DNA of 64,000 nucleotides from Hippophae tibetana (lineage: Eukaryota; Streptophyta; Magnoliopsida; Rosales; Elaeagnaceae): positions 83,375,816-83,439,815 of the forward strand of contig CM072801.1 in the NCBI GenBank assembly GCA_037013495.1, read 5' to 3'. The notes beneath the pieces are model-generated. The model was not told the origin of the DNA. It saw nothing but the letters and a program-made list of their open reading frames with translations, and did no database searches. Positions 47,701 to 60,100 of the stretch are shown in pieces; the first letter of the stretch is position 1; each line of letters starts with the position of its first letter. The translations under genes were made by a program, and so were the position numbers.

Positions 47701-48077
47701 AAAAGAGATATCGGTTCGACAAAGGTTCCTTCATTTATGTGGTCAATAAATTTCTATTCTTCCTAAAAAAAATATGGGAGCAGAAAAAGAAAGGGGCTAG
47801 TGTTCATATTTTCCAAAATAACAAAACATTTCATTAATTAGACTTCCAACATCAAATGACCATAACTTTTGACTTGGGTATCGTAACGATTATTATAATA
47901 TATCAAATCGAAGCTCGTCTCGATCCACACAATAATTGTTGGCCTCGCAATGAACCTGATTTCTGTACACAAATTCCATTGGTTACATCACTTAAAGAGG
48001 GTTTTAATTTTTTGTTGCTAATTTCCGTTTAACTTAATTTCGATTTTATTCAATAGAGTAGTAAAGCAGATATTGGT
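38768..48077. repeat. Satellite array with register breaks
   Basis: 363-bp monomers throughout, resuming directly after the truncated LTR. Class order is irregular. Monomer register is lost at about 42106, 42402 and 43170 (see findings). From about 44.8 kb the sequence parallels the DNA before 18061, and from 45396 that after 31552. No gene is seen. Confidence 0.92.
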
Positions 48078-49990
48078 AAATCTTTTTTTTTCTAATTAAG
48101 CATGGTAATTTTTCACCACTCCCAACCTAGAACTTACATTGTCCTCAGTGTAACAACTGTAAATTAAAGATAAAGAGAAAAGAGAAGAAAGATTACCTAT
48201 TTCTTGAGATTGTGTAAGTAGTAATGGAGGAATGGAGGTGCATTCATCATATTCATCATTTAAAGTGTATACAGACAGATCGATGTGAACTTCTAACATC
48301 TCAACAAATATTTTTAGTTTTAAAAATTTAAAAATTATTAAACTAAAATAAACAATAAAATTAAGTAAATAAAATAAATAACAAAAAATTACCTAAAATG
48401 ATGGGTTGCCTCACATCCAGCGTTTACTTTAACGTCTTAGAAAGACGTAACTTGGGGATTGCATTTTAAGTAAACTCAATGTCCCCTCAGCATTGATTCA
48501 ATCATACCTACAAGTAAGAAAAGGTTGTCTACCTATACTGTTTCAAACATGCCCTATTGATTTTCAAATTTTTCTGTACCAAAAACTAGGGGCATGCTTG
48601 AGGGTTTTAGATAACCCACATCTAGGTGCAAATCAAATAATTAAGGCATCAAAACACAATTGTACCTAGATCAAACAAAGAAACTATCTCTTGAGATTGT
48701 AATTAAAACTCTAAAATTTGGAGATAGTTTCAAAAAAAAAATTCTTTTTTTCTTTTTTCTTTTTTTTTTCTTTTTAATTTTTTTTATTAAAGTTAAAATA
48801 ACATAATCAGTTTTAACCAAGAGTGCTCCCAGGAAAGAATGGTGGGGCAAAGGCTCCTTAAAAACCATCCTTCTAGACAGAACAACGTTCCGAGGAAAGA
48901 CTAGTGGCACAAAGGCTTCCAAGAACTAGTCTCCTAGACAGAACTCCCTTATATCTTTACTTTTCATGCTATTAAAATTAAGTTAATTAAGTTTAGTTAA
49001 GTAAAAATCTAAGTTAATTAAGTTAATAAAAAAAATTTAAGTTAATTAAAAAGCTAAGTTAATTAAGTTAATTTACGTAAAAATCTAAGTTAATTAAGTT
49101 AAGTTATGTAAAAATCTAAGTTAGTTAAGTTAAAAAAAATCTAAGTTAATTAAAAAGTTAAGTTAATTAAGTTAAGTAAACTAAAAATCTAAGTTAATTA
49201 AGTTAATGAAAAATCTAAGTTAATTAAGTTAGTAAAAATCTAAGTTAATTAAGTTAAATAAAAATTAAGAGAGAAAACAAATAATTAAAGAAAAGAAAGA
49301 GAAAAAAAAAAATAAAATAAAAAAATAGAGAAAGGTAAAAGCAAATAAAATTAAAATTAAAAAAAAATTATTATTATTTTTATTTAACAAAAATAAAATT
49401 AAGATTTTAAATAAAAATTAAATGAAAATTAAAAAGTAAGTTTTATTTTCTTTTATTTTAATTTTATTTTAAATTTTTTTTACTATTAATGAACGGTAAT
49501 TTTATTTTACTATTTACACTATATTAAAATTTTTTAAGTTTTTAATTTTTTTTAATTTTTTATTTTTTACTATTCATGAAGGGTAATTTTAATTTACTAT
49601 CTACACTATATTATTAATTTATTTTTATCTTAAATTTTTTAAATTTTAATTTTTTTTACTATTCATTAACGGTAATTTTATTTTACTATTAACGCTATAT
49701 TATTTATTTATTTTATTTTAAAAAAAAAATTATTTTTTTATTTATTTTTTTTACTATTCATGAACGTTAAAATTTTTTACTTCAAATTTCAAATTTCTAA
49801 ATTATTTAATAAAAAATATTTTATTTATTTATTTATTTTATTTATTTATTTATTTATTTATTTTTTTATTATTTCTTATTAAATTTGAAATTTGATTATT
49901 ATTTTTTATTAAAACAAAAAAAATCACAATTATTTACAGCACAAAAATGTTTTTAAAATTTTGATAAATAATTTAAAAACCGCTATTCCT
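48078..49990 (-). other. Leader and post-pol noncoding part of insertion B
   Basis: Collinear with 35688-37611 of insertion A: post-pol segment (to about 48450), unmatched DNA (about 48500-48730), leader segment shared with the full element (about 48815-48960), AAGTTAATT-type tandem repeat (48976-49264) and the leader minisatellite with ACTATTCATGAACGGTAA-like copies (about 49480-49770). No coding frame. Confidence 0.8.
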
Positions 49991-50040
49991 TCCCCGGCAA
50001 CGGTGCCAAAAACTTGATGCCATCCCCGGCAACGGCGCCA
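49991..50040 (-). other. Two tandem primer-binding sites (insertion B)
   Basis: tRNA-Asp-type sites at 49991-50008 and 50023-50040, spaced as in insertion A. The duplication therefore predates the segmental duplication. Confidence 0.85.
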
Positions 50041-50046
50041 AAAACT

Positions 50047-51909
50047 TGATGGGCGAAAACCGACATCGTCGATTATTGCCAATACTTTGGTTTTAATATT
50101 TATAAAACTCTTGCAAGTGCACGAATCATTTCGAAAAAAATGATAAGTATACTCGCAAGGTCGATCTAAGGAAGGAATGAATGTGGTTTTTAATTTATTA
50201 TTCAAACTTTTAAAAAAGAAATTAAATCCTAAACATCGTGTCACGATATTTTGGTGTTTTGTGTTTTTTAATCTAATTACATAAAATTAAACATAGATTC
50301 AATAAACATTCATGCAAATTTTATCATTTATAATGGCGGAGTATTTATGGATATAATAACTAAGTTAATTATGCTTGCTCATATTATCTAGGTTATTAAA
50401 GATATGAATTGATATTTATTGATTTTCCATTTTTTGTATGAATACCACCTTTGGTGGGGTTAGATATTCTTTGTTAACTAAACAAATCAATTAACACCTA
50501 TGGGTGGGGTTGATAACTAATATGCTTAATTAAATTAATTCATTTTTCTAAGAGATTGAAAATGAACCATTTAAATGCCACCATTGGTGGGGTTAGACAG
50601 TTTAAACTTTATTCAAGGTGTCCAAATTAAACCTAAGAATTTAGTTATCCGAGTACTAACTTTCAAGTTTTAAAACCACTACCGAAAACATGTTGTCGAT
50701 ACATTTTTAGATAATAATTCTTATAAAAACTTTTGAAATAGAGCTTCACTCTAACTACTGGGCGATTGTACCATCAAATAAAAGAGCACTACTCTAAATC
50801 AGACCGGATAACTAAACCTTAAAATCTAATTTTCAGGTTTAAGTTTGTAATGAAAAATAATATATTTCTCTCTAACATTCTTAATATAAAATCATGAATA
50901 AAAATAAAATCAATTCATTTTAGAGATTTTTACCTATTTAATATTTCGTAAGCATAACAACGTTATTATTACATCATGTTTATTAACAGTCAGCGCAGTT
51001 AAATTTAACCACAGACAAATTAAATATAACATGTAAGAATAAAGCAGAAAAAATAACTGTAAAGAAAATAAAATCCTTACAGAACTTCGACGCTATTCCC
51101 GTTGCTGGAAAACCTCCAAGCGGAATTTTCACTTCCATTTATTGAATCAAAAAGCTAATAAATTACATAAACATAACTAGTTCTTCCCAAAAGGGGAAGA
51201 ACTCTAAAACTAAGAGAAATTAACTAAAAACTAAGAAAAACTAAAAAAACCTAAAAATCTAAGAAAAGAGAGAAAGAAAGAAGAGAGAAATGTGTTTTGA
51301 AGTGAAGGGAAATGGGGTATTTATAGGTGAGGATGGAGAGAAAAAAAAATGTTAAAAAAAATGTAAAAATGCGTATTGGAATTGCTGAGGTCATTGATGA
51401 TGTCGGCATGACATCATGGGGCGGCTGCACGTGAAAAATGGGGCAAAACGGGCGTCGACGCGCGCGCAGAAGGGCATGTGCTGCGCGTAGGGGCGCACGC
51501 GGATCTGGGAAAGGCGCGCACGGATCTGGGCGAGGTGCGCGCGGATCTGGGCGTGGCACGCGGCTGGGCGTCTAGCGCGCGCGACTTCGCGCTGGGGCGC
51601 GGCTGGGAGCGATTTTCTCCTTTTTGACATTTTTTACCTTTTTGACCCATTTTGTCCAATTTTTCCATATTTGTTGACCTTTCCCCATTTATTTATTAAT
51701 ATATTTGTGATGTATTGCTTCAAGTATTCCTCTTTGAGTCTTTAAGTTGCGTTTTTAAGCCAAAATACTTGAAAAACAATAAAAATACCCGTGATTCTGA
51801 AAAAGACAAATTTATATAAATATATGATAAAACATATAAATATATATATTTTTAATCAATTAATGTGCATAAAATCATGGTTATTTTAGTGCTTTTTAAG
51901 CACTCATCA
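50047..51909 (-). repeat. Complete central LTR of insertion B
   Basis: 1,863 bp from TGATG to CATCA. It is clearly related to, but diverged from, the LTRs of the full element. It has a TATA box at 51318-51325 (minus), a G-box at 51428-51433 and a GC-rich U3 block. A primer-binding site lies on one side and a polypurine tract on the other, so this single LTR joins the two ends of the internal region. Confidence 0.9.
51446..51615. repeat. GC-rich LTR block with about 22-bp tandem repeat
   Basis: Contains three copies of a unit around 'gcgcacggatctgggcg' (about 51491-51560). The right LTR fragment keeps only one copy (about 53813-53835). Confidence 0.75.
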
Positions 51910-53425
51910 CAACCCCCAACTAGCTTCTTGCTAGTCCCTTTGCAAGAGAAGCGATAAAAACTAAAAATTAAACTATCCTAAATCACTTTCGTGGATTGAA
52001 AAGGTTGCATTTAGCCTATGCAACAAGTCTTTAAACCCCTAGGTTGCCCTAGTGGACGAGTTTGAGTCTTGTGAGGGTTTTTCAGTAATGATACCCACAA
52101 ACATTGAACTAAATGTAAAAATCAAAAGAAACAATAAAAACAATCAAATCAAAAACTAAAATTACAACAAAATCAAAAATTAATTTAATGATAAAAGAAA
52201 ACAACATATCACAAAAATGTCTCATACTTTTTAATCTCTTTTAAGATCATAATTAAAATCTTAAGCATAAGTTATTTTAATCTCTTTAAACAATCATGAT
52301 TTATTATAATAATTAGTCGAAAATCATTTTCATATTTCATGTCAAAAATGTATCAATTTAATTTCACCCAATTTCAGTGTCATGAATCAGAATTCGCTAC
52401 GACTCTATTCCTCACAAGTCAATACTCTTAAAATACTGAATCCTATGGGTTCAAACACTAATACTAATTTATATGCGAAATAGTTGATGTATAGAAATGA
52501 ACTAATATGTTCGCATATGTATAAAGAATAAAGGCTCAAAGTGTTATTTTAACATTGATCTCATGAAAGGAATCGAATGTATAAATTATAAAGATATCAT
52601 ATATAAAAATTATTTTCTTGCATAAATCAAACTCATTAAGAAAGAATTTCAAGATATATGCTTTTTACAAATGAAGAAATTGCAATGACTTTTTAGGGAA
52701 TTACTTCCTATATCTTTCTTTTATAATTAGCCTGTACTCACAACTTTGTAGGGAATGTGGGTCATAGTATGTAGATGATACTATATATTTTTTATCTCTC
52801 TATTTTTTTCTGTAGATATTTTTCAATATATGTATTTTTTTTAGAGAGTCAACCCATGTACAGATTGTACATTTTTTTAGGATTTTGATGAGTGGTTAAT
52901 TTTGTGGCTTTTCTGTTTGATCTTGGTTTAGGTAACCCCAGATATGTCTTTTTTTTGTTTTTGTAGCAGTCATGCATAAATGAGATATAAGCATATACTA
53001 TCAATTTCTACTCAAATCATTTAATCTAAGCAAAAATAATAATAAAAAATATATGATACTCTATTAAGATGAGAAAAAAATTCATACATTCAATGCTAAT
53101 ACCTATAGAGATCATCTAAAAATTTGAATAAATAAGAAATGTGTTTGGAGTATAAAAAATATATATTTCACTCTGAATAAAAGAAATTAGGCTCAAATTA
53201 TATCTCACAAGGGTAGTCTCCACTAAATAATTTCATAAACACCGATTTTGTGTTTAATATAATTTCTACATTTTATCAAGAAATACTAGTTATGACAAAA
53301 ACTAACTAATTATCAAAAATAATTACAAAATATTTCATGATATATTTTCAAAAATTAATCTAACAATACAAAAGACTTAACTATTTACCTAAATTTGATT
53401 TAAAGAAATGATAAATTTTTGTGAG

Positions 53426-53456
<31 letters not shown>
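51910..53456 (-). other. Polypurine tract and 3' internal region of insertion B
   Basis: Begins with the polypurine tract (51910-51921; AGTTGGGGGTTG on minus) and parallels 20035-21557 of the full element, including the TGTACA pair near 52857. It ends in an A-tract and (TA)n run (about 53425-53456), after which LTR sequence follows directly. No ORF. Confidence 0.85.
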
Positions 53457-54147
53457 TTGCTGGAAAACCTCCAAGCAGAATTTGCACTTCGATTTATTGA
53501 ATCAAAAAGCTAATAAATTACATAAACATAACTAGTTCTTCCCAAAAAGGGAAGAACTCTAAAACTAAGAGAAATTAACTAAAAACTAAGAAAAACTAAA
53601 AAAAACCTAAAAATCTAAGAAAAGAGATAAAGAAAGAAGAGAGAAGTGTGTTTTGAAGTGAAGGGAAGGGGGGTATTTATAGGTGAGGATGGAGAGAAAA
53701 AATGAGTAAAAAAATGTAAAAACACGTAATGGAATTGCTGAGGTCATTGATGATGTCAACATGACATCATGGGGTGGCTGCACGTGAAAAATGGGGCGAA
53801 ACGGGCGTCGGCGCGTGCGGATCTGGGCGTGGCGCGCGTCGTTGGGCGCGATTTTCTCCTTTTTGACATTTTTGACCTTTTTGACCCATTTGTCCAATTT
53901 TTCCATATTTGTTAACCTTTCCCCATTTATTTATTAATATATTTGTGATGTATTGCTTCAAGTATTCCGCTTTGAGTCTTTAAGTTGCGTTTTTAAGCCA
54001 AAATACTTGAAAAATAATAAAAATACCCGTGATTCCGAAAAAGACAAATTTATATAAATATATGATAAAACATATAAATATATATATTTTTAATCAATTA
54101 ATATGCATAAAATCATGGTTATTTTAGTGCTTTTTCAGCACTCATCA
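53457..54147 (-). repeat. Partial LTR at right end of insertion B
   Basis: Matches the U3-containing part of the central LTR (from about 51102 to 51909), with TATA box 53674-53681 and a shortened GC block. It ends with the native CATCA terminus at satellite, so this is the one authentic outer end of the insertion. Confidence 0.85.
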
Positions 54148-57100
54148 GTGCCAGCCAAGGTTTCTTTATTTATCTGGTAAATATATCTCTTATCTTCCAA
54201 AAGAAAAATAAGAGAAGGGAAACAGAAAGGGGCTACTATTCATATTCTAAAAAATGACAAAACATTTGGTGAATCACACTTTAAACATTAAACGACCATA
54301 ACTTTGGACTGGTGCATCTTAACGACTATTATAATATATCGAATCGAAGATCGTATCGATTCACACAATTAGGATTGGCCTTGCCAGCTAACCTGATTTC
54401 TGTACCCAAATTCCATCGTTTACATAACTTATCGAGGGTTTTCGTATTTTGTCACAAATTTCCGGTTTACTTACTTTCGAATTGATTCAATAGAGTTGTA
54501 AATGAGATATTGGTTCCGATAAAGGTTTCTTTATTTATTTGGTCAATAAATCTCTATTTTTCCTAAAAAAATATGGGAGCAGAAAAAGAAAGGGGCTAGT
54601 GTTCATATTTTCAAAAATAACAACACATTTCATGAATTAGACTTCTAACCTCTAATGACCATAACTTTTGACTCGGGTATCGTAACAACTATTATAATAT
54701 ATCAAATCGAAGCTCGTCTCGATCCACATAATAATTGTTGGCCTCCCAATGGAACCCAATTTCTGTTCACAAATTCCATCGGTTACATCACTTAAAGAGG
54801 GTTTTAATTTTGTGTTGCTAATTTCCGTTTAACTTAATTTCGATTTTATTCAATAGAGCAGTAATGGAGATATTGGTGCCGTGCAAGGATTCTTAATTTA
54901 TGTGGTAAATAAAATTGTTATCTTCCAAAGAAAAAATAAGAGAAGGGAAACAGAAAGGGGCTACTATTCAAATTCTAAAAAATGACAATACATTTGTGAA
55001 TCACACTTCAAACTTTAAACGACCATAACTTTTGACTGAGGTATTGTAACGACTATTATAATATATCAAATCGAAGCTCGCCTCGATCCACACAATAATT
55101 GTTGCCCTCGCAATGGAACCTGGTTTCTCTGCACAAATTCCATCTTTACATCACATAAAGAGGGTTTTAATTTTTTGTTGCTAATTTCCGTTTTACTTAA
55201 TTTCGATTTTATTCAATAGAGCAGTAAAGGAGATATTGGTGTCGACTAAGGTTTTTTTATTTATGTGGTTAATAAAGCTCTTATCTTCCAAAATAAAAAT
55301 AAGAGAAGAGAAACAAAAAGGGGCTACTATTCATATTCTAAAAAATGACAATACATTTGTGAATCACACTTCAAACATTAAACGACCATAACTTTTGACT
55401 GAGGTATCGTAACGACTATTATAATATATCAAATCAAAGATCGTGTCGATTCACACAATTAGTGTTGGCCTTGCTAGGTAACCTGATTTCTGTACCCAAA
55501 TTCCATTGTTTACATAACTTATCGAGGATTTTCGTATTTTGTCATAAATTTCCGGTTTACTTACTTCCGAATTGATTCAATAGAGCTGTAAATGAGATAT
55601 TGGTTCCGATAAAGGTTTCTTTATTTATTTGGTCAATAAATCTCTATTCTTCCTAAAAATATATGTGAGCAGAAAAAGAAAGGGGCTAGTGGTCATATTT
55701 TCAAAAATAACAAAACATTTGATGAAACAGACTTCCAACATCAAATGACCATTACATTTGACTGTGGTATCGTAACGACTATTATAATATATCAAATCGA
55801 AGCTCGCCTTGATCCACACAATAATTGTTGCCCTCGCAATGGAACCTGGTTTCTCTGCACAAATTCCATCTTTACATCACTTAAAGAGGGTTTTAATTTT
55901 TTGTTGCTAATTTTCGTTTTACTTAATTTCGATTTTATTCAATAGAATAGTAAAGGAGATATTGGTGCCGGCCAAGGTTTCTTTATTTATGTGGTAAATA
56001 AATCTCTTATCTTCCAAAAGAAAAATAAGAGAAGGGAAACAGAAAGGGGCTACTATTCATATTATAAAAAATGACAATACATTTGTGAATCACACTTTAA
56101 ACATTAAACGACCATAACTTTTTACTAAGGTATCGTAACGACTATTATAATATATAAAATCGAAGATCCTATCGATTAACACAATTAGTGTTGGCATTGC
56201 AAGGTAACTTAATTTTTGTACCCAAATTCCATCGGTTACATAACTAATCGGGGGTTTTAAGATTTTGTGGTCAATTTCCGTTTTAGTTACCTTCGATTTG
56301 ATTAAATAGAGCTGTAAAAGAGATATCGGTTCGACAAAGGTTCCTTTATTTATGTGGTCAATAAATCCCTATTCTTCCTAAAAAAATATGGGAGGAGAAA
56401 AAGAAAGGGACTAGTGTTCATATTTTCAAAAATAACAAAACATTTGATGAATCAGACTTCCAACATCAAATGACCATAACTTTTGATTCAGATATCTTAA
56501 CGACTTTTATAATATATCAAATTGAAGCTCATCTCGATCCACACAATAATTGTTGGCCTCGCAATGCAACCCAATTTCTGTACACAAATTCCATCGTTTA
56601 CATCACTTAAAGAGGGTTTTCATTTTTTGTTGCTAATTTCCGTTTAACTTAATTTCTATTTTATTCAATAGAGAAGTAAAGGAGATAATGGTGCCGGCCA
56701 AGGTTTCTTAATTTATGTGGTAAATAAATCTCTTATCTTCCAAAAGAAAAATAAGAGAAGGGAAACTAAAAGGGGCTACTATTCATATTCAAAAAAATGA
56801 CAAAACATTTGTCGAATCACACTTCAAACATTAAACGGCCATAACTTTTGACTGGTGCATCTTAACGAGTATTATAATATATCAAATCGAAGATCGTGTC
56901 GATTCACACAATTAGTGTTAGCCTTGCTAGGTAACCTGATTTCTGTACCCAAATTCCATCGTTTACATAACTTATCGAGGGTTTTCGTATTTTGTCATAA
57001 ATTTCCGGTTTACTTACTTCCGAATTGAATCAATAGAGCTGTAAATGAGATATTGGTTCCAATAAAGGTTTCTTTATTTATTTGGTCAATAAATCTCTTT

Positions 57101-60100
57101 TCTTCCTAAAAAAATATGAGAGCATCAAAAGAAAGGGGCTAGTGTTAATATTTTCAAAAATAACAAAACATTTCATGAATTAGACTTCCAACCTCTAATG
57201 ACCATAACTTTTGATTGTGGTATCGTAACGACTATTATAATATATCAAATCGAAGATCGTATTGATTAACACAATTAGTGTTGGCATTGCAGGGTACCTT
57301 AATTTCTGTACCCAAATTCCATTGTTTACATAACTAATCGGCGGTTTTAAGATTTTGTGGTCAATTTCCGTTATAGTTACTTTCGATTTGATTAAATAGA
57401 GCTCTAAAAGAGATATCGGTTCGACAAAGGTTCCTTTATTTATGTGGTCAATTAATCTATATTCTTCCTAAAAAAATATGGGAGCAGAAAAAGAAAGGGG
57501 CTAGTGTTCATATTTTCAAAAATAACAACACATTTCATTAATTAGACTTCCAACCTATAATGACCATAACTTTTGAATGGGGTATCGTAACGACTATTAT
57601 AATATATCAAATCGAAGCTCCTCTCGATCCACACAATAATTTTTGGCCTCGCAATGGAACCTGATTTCTCTACACAAATTCCATCGGTTACATAACTTAA
57701 AGAGGGTTTTAATTTTTTGTTGCTAATTTCCGTTTTACTTAATTTCGATTTTATTCAATAGAATAGTAAAGGAGATATTGGTGCCGGCCAAGGTTTCTTT
57801 ATTTATGTGGTAAATAAATCTCTTATCTTCCAAAAGAAAAATAAGAGAAGGGAAACAGAAAGGGGCTACTATTCATATTATAAAAAATGACAATACATTT
57901 GTGAATCACACTTTAAACATTAAACGACCATAACTTTTTACTAAGGTATCGTAACGACTATTATAATATATAAAATCGAAGATCGTATCGATTAACACAA
58001 TTAGTGTTGGCATTGCAAGGTAACTTAATTTTTGTACCCAAATTCCATCGGTTACATAACTAATCGGGGGTTTTAAGATTTTGTGGTCAATTTCCGTTTT
58101 AGTTACCTTCGATTTGATTAAATAGAGCTGTAAAAGAGATATCGGTTCGACAAAGGTTCCTTTATTTATGTGGTCAATAAATCCCTATTCTTCCTAAAAA
58201 AATATGGGAAGAGAAAAAGAAAGGGACTAGTGTTCATATTTTCAAAAATAACAAAACATTTGATGAATCAGACTTCCAACATCAAATGACCATAACTTTT
58301 GATTCAGATATCTTAACGACTTTTATAATATATCAAATTGAAGCTCATCTCGATCCACACAATAATTGTTGGCCTCGCAAGGCAACCCAATTTCTGTACA
58401 CAAATTCCATCGTTTACATCACTTAAAGAGGGTTTTCATTTTTTGTTGCTAATTTCCGTTTAACTTAATTTCGATTTTATTCAATAGCGAAGTAAAGGAG
58501 ATAATGGTGCCGGCCAAGGTTTCTTAATTTATGTGGTAAATAAATCTCTTATCTTCCAAAAGAAAAATAAGAGAAGGGAAACTAAAAGGGGCTACTATTC
58601 ATATTCAAAAAAATGACAAAACATTTGTCGAATCACACTTCAAACATTAAACGGCCATAACTTTTGACTGGTGCATCTTAACGAGTATTATAATATATCA
58701 AATCGAAGATCGTGTCGATTCACACAATTAGTGTTAGCCTTGCTAGGTAACCTGATTTCTGTACCCAAATTCCATCGTTTACATAACTTATCGAGGGTTT
58801 TCGTATTTTGTCATAAATTTCCGGTTTACTTACTTCCGAATTGATTCAATAGAGCTGTAAATGAGATATTGGTTCCAATAAAGGTTTCTTGATTTATTTG
58901 GTCAATAAATCTCTTTTCTTCCTAAAAAAATATGAGAGCATCAAAAGAAAGGGGCTAGTGTTAATATTTTCAAAAATAACAAAACATTTCATGAATTAGA
59001 CTTCCAACCTCTAATGACCATAACTTTTGATTGTGGTATCGTAACGACTATTATAATATATCAAATCGAAGATCGTATTGATTAACACAATTAGTGTTGG
59101 CATTACAGTGTACCTTAATTTCTGTACCCAAATTCCATTGGTTACATAACTAATCGGCGGTTTTAATATTTTGTGGTCAATTTCCGTTATAGTTACTTTC
59201 GATTTGATTAAATAGAGCTCTAAAAGAGATATCGGTTCGAGAAAGGTTCCTTTATTTATGTGGTCAATTAATCTATATTCTTCCTAAAAAAATATGGGAG
59301 CAGAAATAGAAAGGGGCTAGTGTTCATATTTTCAAAAATAACAACACATTTCATTAATTAGACTTCCAACCTCTAATGACCATAACTTTTGACTGGGGTA
59401 TCGTAACGACTATTATAATATATCAAATCGAAGCTCGTCTCGATCCAAACAATAATTGTTGGCCTCGCAATGGAACCTGATTTCTCTACACAAATTCCAT
59501 CGGTTACATAACTTAAAGAGGGTTTTAATTTTTTGTTGCTAATTTCCGTTTAACTTAATTTCGATTTTATTCAATAGAGCAGTAAAGGAGATATTGGTGC
59601 CGGCCAAGGTTTCTTTATTTATGTGGTAAATAAATCTGTTATCTTCCAAAAGAAAAATAAGAGAAGGGAAACAGAAAGGGGCTACTATTCATTTTCTAAA
59701 AAATGACAATACATTTGTGAATCACACTTTAAACATTAAACGACCATAACTTTTTACTAAGGTATCATAACGACTATTATAATATATAAAATCGAACATC
59801 GTATCGATTAACACAATTAGTGTTGGCATTGCAAGGTAACTTAATTTTTGTACCCAAATTCTATTGTTTGCATAACTAATCGGGGGTTTTATGATTTTGT
59901 GGTCAATTTCCGTTTTAGTTACTTTCGATTTGATTAAATAGAGCTGTAAAAGTGATATCCGTTCTACAAAGGTTCCATTATTTATGTGTTCAATAAATCT
60001 CTATTCTTCCTAAAAAAAATATGGGAGGAGAAAAAGAAAGGGGCTAGTGTCCATATTTTCAAAAATAACAAAACTTTTGATGAATCAGACTTCCAACATC

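Larger units (their letters stand above)
45396..51146. other. Segmental duplication, copy B
   Basis: Paralogue of 31553-38767 with one fewer 1,453-bp satellite unit. Immediately to its left, 45386-45400 reads straight through the point where the full element sits in the other copy, so this is the empty site. Confidence 0.85.
48078..54147 (-). mobile_element. Insertion B: circularly permuted non-autonomous Athila relative
   Basis: Order on the plus strand: break at a T-rich tract; post-pol noncoding DNA; leader with tandem repeats; two primer-binding sites (49991-50040); one complete LTR (50047-51909); polypurine tract and 3' internal region (51910 to about 53433); TA microsatellite; partial LTR (53457-54147) ending in CATCA at satellite. 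A normal element would have the LTRs outermost. The two internal halves start and stop at the same microsatellite, as in a one-LTR circle opened there, or two tandem elements sharing an LTR with deletions to the same point. It contains no gag or pol. The satellite on either side is in phase (left ends 'gatattggt', right starts 'gtgcc'). Confidence 0.85.
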
